Shown piece after piece: positions 55,924 through 64,000 of a stretch of 64,000 nucleotides of DNA. Below the pieces are notes generated by a model, which saw only the letters and a program-made list of their open reading frames with translations, did no database searches and was not told where the DNA came from. This DNA comes from Begonia masoniana (Eukaryota > Streptophyta > Magnoliopsida > Cucurbitales > Begoniaceae). The stretch spans positions 43,717,646 to 43,781,645 of the forward strand of contig CM039508.1 of assembly GCA_022432975.1 (NCBI GenBank). Direction: 5' to 3'. Each line of letters starts with the position of its first letter. The first letter of the stretch is position 1. A program made the position numbers and the translations under genes.

Positions 55924-58541
55924 TGTAACACCCGATTTTATGGAATTTTTATTATTTCAATATATATTGGCATTTTCGTAAATATGTCAAATTAAGTCTG
56001 TTTTACAAACGGAAAGTTTCAATAAAGCCCTGGTAATAATTGGAATTATTGGTGAAATAAGAAATTTTGGGGAAACCGGATCGATAGATCAATTAACGAA
56101 ATAAGTGGAGGAATAAATAGAAAATCATAAGGAAGGGCAAATAAATAATTTTGCAAGCCAAAATTTTATAATAAACTTAATTTTCCCCCTCCTTCTCGGC
56201 ACTTACGATTTTCCAGAGTGAAAATCACCTTCTCTGGCAATTTTTCTCCTCCCCGGCGTTTCCCCACGATTCATCATCGTTGCTCCTCCGATCAACAAGT
56301 TTCCTTTGCGTTTTCTTCTCCAATCCCGACCATAGGTAAGATTCTATGCTTTTGGATTGTTAGTTTTCTATTTCTAGAGTTTAATCGGTTAGGGTTTAGG
56401 TGGTGATGTTGGCGAAACTATCAGGTCTTGCTAGAAAACATTAAGCTACAGCATTTGAGGCTCTCGAGGGAAGAAGTAGAGTTTTTATTGAAAGTGGAGT
56501 GGTTTGATGAATTTAGGTTAAAATCTGGAAGTAGAAATGATTAGAAACTCCATTAATGGGGGTTTAGAATATGTTGAGCTCAGATTGCTCGGTAAAACGC
56601 CCGAGAAAAGAGTATTGTGGTATTAGGAGATACCCTTTAATTAGGGGTTTTGCTAGTCTTCAAAATTTGATTGTTTAGGCTCAGTTTTAATGCCGTGTGT
56701 TGTGGATTGACTTAGGTGAACAAAGTTCAAGGACGGAGCTCAGTGTGCTAAGAACAACAGGTAAGTTCTCGTGACTTACTGTGGCTGATTGGCCTGCACC
56801 ATATGTCGAGCTTTGATTGTTGAGGATTTTGGAGCATTGTATGTTTAAATGTTTTGGTTGGGTGGTTTAGATTTAGTTGTTTTATAGGTTCAGTATTTGT
56901 GATGTTTTGATAGTATTTTCGCTATATATGTTTATATTGTGCATTTAACTGTTCATGCATCATGGTTTTCGAAACGTCATGAAAACGAATTTAAGCATTG
57001 ATTTTATGAAAAGAAAATGCATGTAAAGGCAAGTAAAGTATCATGTAAACAACCATGACATGGGGTTATCGGGGATGAGGTTCAGACTTGGCGTTCCGTG
57101 GGGAGCGGATTTTCCTCCCTTCAGATGGTGTGGGCTATCTAACTGCTTGATGTGCCCTATCCATTTTTCGAGTGTTTCCGATAACCATAGACTGACACGT
57201 ACTGATAAATGAAATGACATGGACGGCATTCATAGCATTGAACATACATGATCATGCATAGACATTTACGTAGAATTTACCAAGATTTATTCTCATTGGT
57301 GTCTTTATGGTGTAGGTGATCTCGATCAAGGTGAGGAAGATGTTCCTCTACCCAAGGAAAGAGTGGATTGAAGGAACATGTCTGTGAGAGTGCGCTATGC
57401 AGTCGGTGCCTTTTGACCCGTGGGAGCCAAGGATAAGTATTTTGGGTATTTTGGGATGTGTTCAGGCTGAGGGGTGTTTAGTTAGGAAAAATGTATAGAC
57501 GTTCATTTTAGGATGCTTGGTACTGTTTAATTCACGTATATTGCATGTATGATGATGTTTAAAAAGACTTTCTGGATAGTCATTGGAGATGAATTTCCAT
57601 TTGATGATTTTTATAAGTTTTGTCGTACATGTATAGTCATTGATGAATTGTGTCTGTTTTTATGAGTATAGGATGTCAACCGAAACGAATGAGTGAATTT
57701 CCAGAGAGGAAGTTAAGCTCTCTGGAAATCTGTTAAGTTTTTGGTAAAGGAACGTCGACCGATTAGAAGGAATAAAGTCCAGAGAGTGTTAAGTTCTCTA
57801 GAAAATGAGGTTGAGAAGTCGACCCCTGAAAGTAAGTAATTCAGTTGAGAAGTATGGATGTCGTCCAAAGTGGTGACATCGTCCAAAATATGGATGTCGT
57901 CCAGAGTGGTGACATCGTCCAAAGTATGGATATCGTCCAAAGTATGGATGTCGTCCAGAGTTGTGACATCATCCAAAGTATGGACATCGTCCAAAGTATG
58001 GATGTCGTCCAGAGTGGTGACATCATCCAAAGTTTGGATGTCGTCCAAAGTGGTAACATCGTCCAGAGTATGAACATCGACCGATCTCCTTACAGAGGCC
58101 ACATCGACCCCCACTGTTTAAATTGAAGAAACCCGAGAGAAGTTAAGTGTTATTTATCTCGACCACTGTTCAATTTAATGAAACCCGAGAGGAAGCGTTG
58201 TCTGCCGAAGGTAGTTCATCGACCGAAATTGTCGACCGAAGTTGCGAAGAGTTTCAACCTGAGAGGAATTAAGTGTTGATATATGTTATAGACGTCGACC
58301 GATTCTGTTGTGGTCGTAACTCTTCGTGTAATGTGTCTTATCGACCAAAACTCTGGTTTTATTATTTTAACACTGGCACTTAAGTATAGTTTCAATTCAA
58401 GAATTCCACATGTAGTACGTCTTCCGCTGAATGATGTTAATTGACTTTAAACGAGTACAATTAAAGGATGGAAACGAAAGTTAAAAAAAATTAAATGGGA
58501 TTTTTGGGAATAGTGACAAGGGTAATTTACGGGACATTACA
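55924..58541 (+). mobile_element. LTR-type non-coding element, plus orientation
   Basis: Ends TGTAACACCCG and GGGACATTACA, perfect TSD gatcg (55919-55923 and 58542-58546). Segment A has the empty site (cccttgaccgaacc at 10247). It contains aggtaagttctcgtgactta (56759-56778), ctgattggcctgcacc (56785-56800), ggggttatcggggatgagg (57062-57080) and a 36-bp repeat (57853-58075). There is no coding domain. The terminal 100 bp resemble the stretch at 37365-37480 in the 35367 element. Likely a solo LTR, Ty3/gypsy-like by inference. Confidence 0.75.
57853..58075 (+). repeat. 18/36-bp degenerate tandem repeat
   Basis: Words gtatggatgtcgtccaga and gtggtgacatcgtccaaa alternate, giving VQSMDVVQSGDI-like readings. 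The 18-bp base unit and 36-bp higher unit have diverged. A shorter relative is at 37240-37310. Confidence 0.85.
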
Positions 58542-58546
58542 GATCG

Positions 58547-59118
58547 AACCAAACTTGAAAAAGGAATTAATGTTTTTCTTGGAACAAATTAATGTAATCT
58601 TTATTTTAGTTTATTTTTATTTTAGACCTTTTTAATTAATTTTATTTTGTATGCCATGTGATGGCCGAACATGAAGAGTGGGAGGTGTTTTTTGTAGAAG
58701 AATGACCACTTAATAGTGACCTTTGAAGAGATGGAAGGTTTTGCCAAAATTGGCAAAACATTCTTGTACTCGGCCTTGTACATAGTCGAGTACTTCCCCT
58801 CTCAACTAGTTGGTTTGCTAGTTGCTTAAACCTTAATTTTGTAAAAATGACATGATATTTATATCATCCTTAAGTCCTCTTTGGAGGCATTGAATATTAA
58901 TTGCAGTTACTATTTCAAACTTGATGTTAACTCATGAGAATCCTCTTTCTTCCTAGGTGGGTGATATCCGTGAGAAGGATGTGTGTGTCTTGTGATTTCC
59001 GTCTTTTGAGAGCCAAGGTAGTTGTTACCATACTACAATCTTCCTCCTTTTTTTTGGCGTGGAGTCTCGTAAGAAAATTGTAGACAAACTCTCATCATTT
59101 CCATTCTTAGAGATCTTC
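58547..59118. other. non-coding stretch and partial MuDR unit, copy of 10251-10823
   Basis: Same order as in segment A, ending in the partial MuDR-type unit (58940-59113) and the Cassandra TSD tcttc (59114-59118). No gene was seen. Confidence 0.6.
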
Positions 59119-60901
59119 TATAATGACCTCTTTTTCCAATAAGATATTGTCCGCTCTAGGGATTGAGTCGTAGTCCAACATCCTCCCCTCACGGATTTGT
59201 TTGGCGAGGACTTCTCCGTCGGTCACCCAACATGGTACTACTCTCACTGAAACACTTTTAACTTCGGAGTTCTTATGGGATTCGTTGCCAATTGTGCTCC
59301 AAAATGCGTCCTACTATCTTGGGAGGGTTTCCTTATATATGTTTCATTTCCATATATCTCCCAAGCGATGTGAGATTGTGACGACTCCCTTTTTACGACT
59401 TGGGATTTGCCTATACTCGAGTTCAGAATTTGCCTACACTCGGCTTAGATCCCGAGGTTTGCCCCGCAATCCAAGATTTGCCTCGCAGTCATGCTTATAC
59501 GTACATATTCGGGTCATCACAATCACCCCCCTCGGGGGCCCAACGTCTTCATTGGCCACATTTCTAGTTGGGTATAGGCTCTAATACCATTTTTAATGAC
59601 CCATTTTTCCAATAAGATATTGTCCGCTGTGGGGATTGGGCCGTAGCTCAATATCTCCCCCTCACGGATTTGTTTGGCGAGAACTTCCAAGTTGGTCACC
59701 CAACATGGTACTGCTCTCATCGGAGCACTTTTAACTTCAAAATTCTTATGAGATCTTGGGAGGGTTTTCTTACATATGCTTCATTTCTATATACCTCTAG
59801 AGCGTTGTGGGATTGTACGACTCCTTTTTTACGACCCGGGATTTGCCTATACTCGAGTCTGGGATTTGCCTACAATCGGCTTAGGTCCCGAGGTTTGCCC
59901 TGCAATCTGAGGTTTGCCTCGCAGTCGTGCTCATACGTACACATTCGGGTCATCACAATCACCCCCCATCAGGGGCCCAACGTCCTCGTTGGCCACATTT
60001 TGGGTTGGGTACAGGCTCTGATACAAGTTATAACGACCCTTTTCCCAATAAAATATTATCTGCTATGAGGATTTGGTCGTAGTCTAATATCCTCCCTTCA
60101 CAGATTTGTTTCGCAAAGACTTCCAAGACGGTCATCTAACATGGTACTACTCTCACTGAAACACTTTTAACTTCAAAATTCTTATGAGATCTGTTGCCAA
60201 TTGTGCTTCAAAATGCATCTTACTGTCTTGGGAGGGTTTTCTTACATATGCTTCATTTCTATATACCTCTAGAGCGTTGTGGGATTGTACGACTCCTTTT
60301 TTACGACCCGGGATTTGCCTATACTCGAGTCTGGGATTTGCCTACAATCGGCTTAGGTCCCGAGGTTTGCCCTGCAATCTGAGGTTTGCCTCGCAGTCGT
60401 GCTCATACGTACACATTCGGGTCATCACAATCACCCCCCATCAGGGGCCCAACGTCCTCGTTGGCCACATTTTGGGTTGGGTACAGGCTCTGATACAAGT
60501 TATAACGACCCTTTTCCCAATAAAATATTATCTGCTATGAGGATTTGGTCGTAGTCTAATATCCTCCCTTCACAGATTTGTTTCGCAAAGACTTCCAAGA
60601 CGGTCATCTAACATGGTACTGCTTTCACCGAAGCACTTTTAACTTCGGAGTTCTTATGGGATCCATTGTCAATTGTGCTCCAAAATGTGTTTTACTATCT
60701 TGGGAGGGTTTCCTTACATATGTTTTATTTCCATATAGCTCTCAAGCGATGTGAGATTGTGACGACCCCTTTTTACGACTCGAAATTTGCCTATATTCGA
60801 GTTCGGGATTTGCCTACACTCAGCTTAGGTCCCGATGTTTGCCCTGCAACCTGAGGTTTTTCCCGCAATTGTGCTCATACGTACACATTCGGGTCATCAC
60901 A
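59119..60901 (-). mobile_element. four-LTR Cassandra, copy B
   Basis: LTRs at about 59119-59521, 59592-59957, 60029-60429 and 60501-60901, joined by about 71-bp internal domains with primer site and purine tract. The period is 472 bp. The third LTR plus linker almost exactly duplicate parts of the second (59757-60050 vs 60233-60522). 5S-like blocks are present, best kept in the first and fourth LTRs. TSD tcttc at 59114-59118 and 60902-60906 is the same site as copy A, which shows a shared ancestral insertion. LTR ends have drifted (TATAACG for TGTAACG). Confidence 0.9.
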
Positions 60902-61438
60902 TCTTCACCGTTGTTGGTAAATAATAGTTTTGAAATAACTATTCGTAGCCATCCGATCAGTGAGTGTTTTTGCCAGCTCCATCTTTGTATATCTTCATTT
61001 TTTTACAAGATTTTTTTAGGAACATCTCCTCACTCATCCACGGTGAGGCTGTCTAAGTTTCAGCCATTAACTCGTTCCACAACTTGAGTTATCCCTATTC
61101 AAAGTTGACCTGGTGAAGCCAAGGTTCCTTTTCATCCGAAACCTTGTTGAGCTTGTGTTTCCGATTTAGGAATCACATCAAATAGGTTGTATTGTTCATT
61201 ATTCTACCCTTCATTAAGTTTCTGGGCTTCACTCTTTGCCTTTATTGCAAGACTTAGTGTAATGTTTACATTATAATATTTCCCCACTGTCTCAATAATA
61301 GAAGCAACTTCTCATGTAGGTTGATTTTTGAACCTATCCAAATATTAATTTGTAACCCACTTGGTCGAAGCATGTCGACTTTCAATTTGTCGAGAACAAC
61401 TGTGCACATCATTCAAACTCTTTATTTGATATGTAAGT
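60902..61438 (-). pseudogene. MuDR transposase N-terminal fragment, segment B
   Basis: Counterpart of 12959-13500. Words such as minus-strand C-S-R-Q (gtcgagaacaactg) and WVTN-type codons remain, but stops (for example taatttgt for gatttgt at 61347-61354) break it. It is cut by the LTR-type element at 61439 and resumes at 63956. Confidence 0.65.
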
Positions 61439-63955
61439 TGTGACGATTTGTAACTCGGCCGTTACTAACTTGACTTAATCGTGAAACTTTCTAAGAAATT
61501 CTAAAGAAAATTTTGGAAAATATTAAACGTCTCTAAAAATTCCCCAAAATGAGTGAACTTCGTTCCTAAAGTTTCGTAGAAAACGTGTGTGTAATTTCCT
61601 TAAAACTTTTTTTTTACATTGGTACTGTTCATGTGAACAGTAACACGCTCGGCGGCGCGCATGTTGCCCTGCCAGCGTGTGTGCGCTGCCTACTGGAATG
61701 CGCACACAGTGCCATCCGGGGTGCGCGCCATGGCCGATCAATCTGCCCGGAACAGTTGATCGGTTGGCAGGCGCTCTGCCCCGTGCCTCATCTACAGTGT
61801 GAGGCACCGATCGATCGGCCGTGTCTATCGATCGATCGACAGGCGCTCTGCCCACGCCTGCCTACAAGCGCTTCAGCGCCGATTGATCGCACCCAGCAAC
61901 GATCGATCAGCTGAGCACCTTGCGCGCGCAGTACCTGCCCTGCACGCGACCCCCGCAGGCCCAGCGCACTATCTCCTCCTTTTTCTTCATCCTACCCTAA
62001 AAATCCTTCATAAAATTACCATAACTTAATCAACTTCTCATCACCTATAATCTTTCAAAAATATCATTCTTTAACCTAAAATCATGCCACAACAAACCAT
62101 TCAACCATAAATCAACTTAATTCATCATTTATCTCAATCAAACACAACATCATTTCCTTATACAACCCAAAACAACAAAATCCTGGTTATGTTCACAAAA
62201 CGTAGCGAAAAGTCTATAAGCCCATCATCTAACGAAAATTTAAAACATCTGTCTATACACATTTACCAAAATACCTACAACTGGCCCACAAGTCAAAATC
62301 GATCTAGCAACGCCAAGCATACTACATGGACGTTCTCCATCAGCTGCTCTATCAGTCGTACTGAGGATCAACGTCCTCACCTAGGAGATCACCTACACCA
62401 CAAAGTAAGTAATGAGCCTAATGCTCAATAAGTGATGTAGAATTAAACAAAATGCATGGTCATGATACTATGCTACGCTCATGCTCTTTGTAAAACATGC
62501 ATTGAGTCTGTTATTTATTTTCTTGCATGACATGAGTTATTGAGGCACTGCTTCTAGAAGAGATCTGGCCTAACTGATTGTCCCTTTAGCGGAACGATTA
62601 TCTCGCTATAGGGGAAGTGAAATGACATATCTAACAGTCCCTCTAACGGAACTACCAAACTCAATTTTATACCCACAATAACTTTTTACGTATTTTACTG
62701 TTCTGGTTGCTCTTGTTTACATGAAAACATATGCATAAAATCGTTTTCTATGCTTTCGAAAACCATGATGCATGAATGAATGTCACATACACATATCCTC
62801 AAATGCCGTAAGAGTATAATAAAGTGATAAACAATTCATCAATTAAACAAGCAACTAGTATAAACAAACTCATTCACAACCTAAAATTTCTACCCAAACC
62901 ACAACTCTCAAACTACAATCTCCAAAATCCACCTTCTAGCCATCAACCTCCTAACACTTTGTGGTGTAGGCCAATCGGCCGAACGCATGCAAACATGCAC
63001 TTACCTCGTGTCCTGAGTTTGGTTTTGGAAGTGTGCTCAAATTCTTTTTTGATTTGCAAACCTGAAGCGTAGAATCAAACCATTATTTACACAAATTTTC
63101 GAAATTCCCAACGCAAAGTGACAAAACTTCAAAATTCCGTATCTTTTGTTATACATATTCAAATTTGATAATTCCAATGGCTATGGATTCCTTAGAGGGT
63201 CTACTTTACCATGACCAACTCAATTTATCAAAGAAAACCAAGTCACAAAACCGAAATTCCAGAGTTACAAAATGCCCTGAAATTTTTACCATTTTATACA
63301 TTCTCAAGCAAATCCATGTTTTCTCCTTTGTCTAACCCCTACACTACCATTATTGTCCTTTTAAACCTCAAAACAACAAGAAATGGAGAAAAGAAAAACC
63401 AAATTTCGTGTCTCTCCATTAGGGTTTATCAAATCTTCATAAAACCCAACTAGTTCATCAAATACCAAGTATTTATCTAACAAACTTGCATCAATAAAAC
63501 CTAAACACATTTTTACCTTGACAACTTGCGAGAGAGAAGGAGGTTGTCGTGGAAGAGAGGCTTCGACAAGAGGGAGAGGAAATCGTGGTTGTTTCTTGCC
63601 AATTGAGGAGTGTTTCTTGAATTTGTTTTTATCCTTTTAAGTGATAAGGTTAAAGCACCTAACTCCATGTGTGTGTCAACGTGTGAGAGGGTAAAAAAAA
63701 AAAGTTGGTTTCCTTTTTGACTTTTCAACCTTTCAACCCTCAAATTCATTCCTCTTCAACACTTTCCTCTTCCTCTTTTCTTTTCAACGTGAATAGCTTT
63801 GTGTTCCAACCAAAAGTTTGACCTTTAAGACTTTGTACATTGAACTCTTCTCTCCTTTACTTATCTCTTCTACTATAAAATCCTTAAATCCATAAAAATA
63901 TTCTCATTTATTAAGTGTTGAAAATAAAGAGTACGACAAAACTTCGGGTGTTACA
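61439..63955 (-). mobile_element. LTR-type non-coding element, minus orientation
   Basis: Plus-strand ends TGTGACGATTTG and CGGGTGTTACA; on the minus strand TGTAACACCCG opens the element. TSD taagt (61434-61438) / tatgt (63956-63960), one mismatch. Segment A has the intact join (gatatgtaagttcatattg at 16025). It carries the family module on the minus strand (cgaggtaagt at 63000-63009, ccgattggcctacacc at 62966-62981). No coding domain was recognised. 61640-61960 is GC-rich with several gatcgatc words. Likely a solo LTR of the same superfamily as the elements at 51710 and 55924. Confidence 0.72.
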
Positions 63956-64000
63956 TATGTTCATATTGAATATTTGAAGCATGTATTCTCCATTTGCATC
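63956..64000 (-). pseudogene. MuDR fragment resumes
   Basis: tatgttcatattgaatattt and gaagcatgtattctcc continue the MuDR unit interrupted at 61439. The window ends inside it. Confidence 0.75.

Overview
The window looks like nuclear DNA of a flowering plant. It is AT-rich, has no bacterial-style operons, and consists almost entirely of transposable elements, their solo terminal repeats, tandem arrays and broken gene pieces. Ty1/copia, Sirevirus, Cassandra-type TRIM (LTRs carrying a 5S rRNA-derived Pol III promoter), Ty3/gypsy-like gag, MuDR and hAT families all point to an angiosperm. The sequence does not fix the species. No intact host gene was found. The only long undamaged reading frame of known function is the Sirevirus pol.

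Layout. (1) 1-4781: 3' part of a decayed copia element on + with one LTR, holding a Cassandra insertion (3153-4011). (2) 4782-17811, 'segment A': a piece of an unidentified spliced gene, a decayed gypsy-like gag region, an unknown ORF region, a probable LTR with primer site, a multi-LTR Cassandra, and about four tandem copies of a MuDR transposase N-terminal fragment, followed by an hAT-type MITE (17127-17709). (3) 17812-20012: a second copy of the gene piece plus a copia LTR, ending in a 1.25 kb GGTGGAA heptamer array. (4) 20013 to the end, 'segment B': the same order as segment A but swollen by later insertions.

The nesting can be read from target-site duplications (TSDs). A copia element on - (20501-44070) sits in the gene piece. 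Inside it is a three-LTR Cassandra (21225-33943, TSD catat), and inside the third Cassandra LTR is a complete Sirevirus (22271-33588, TSD ggact/agact). The same copia also holds a 6.6 kb LTR-type element (35367-42001, TSD aaagg) with long ATCTGT arrays. Further right, the gag region of segment B holds a foldback element with a tRNA-like core (46671-49292, TSD agttt). This contains an hAT-type element (47077-48662, 8-bp TSD), which contains a Mutator-type MITE (47270-47915, 9-bp TSD). Three more LTR-type elements interrupt segment B at 51710-54695, 55924-58541 and 61439-63955, and a four-LTR Cassandra lies at 59119-60901.

Segments A and B share one Cassandra insertion site (TSD tcttc in both), so that insertion predates the duplication. 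Most other insertions are private to one copy. Tandem arrays of very different unit size (6, 7, 15, 36, 42, 46 bp) recur inside these elements. In several cases an unexpanded copy exists elsewhere in the window.
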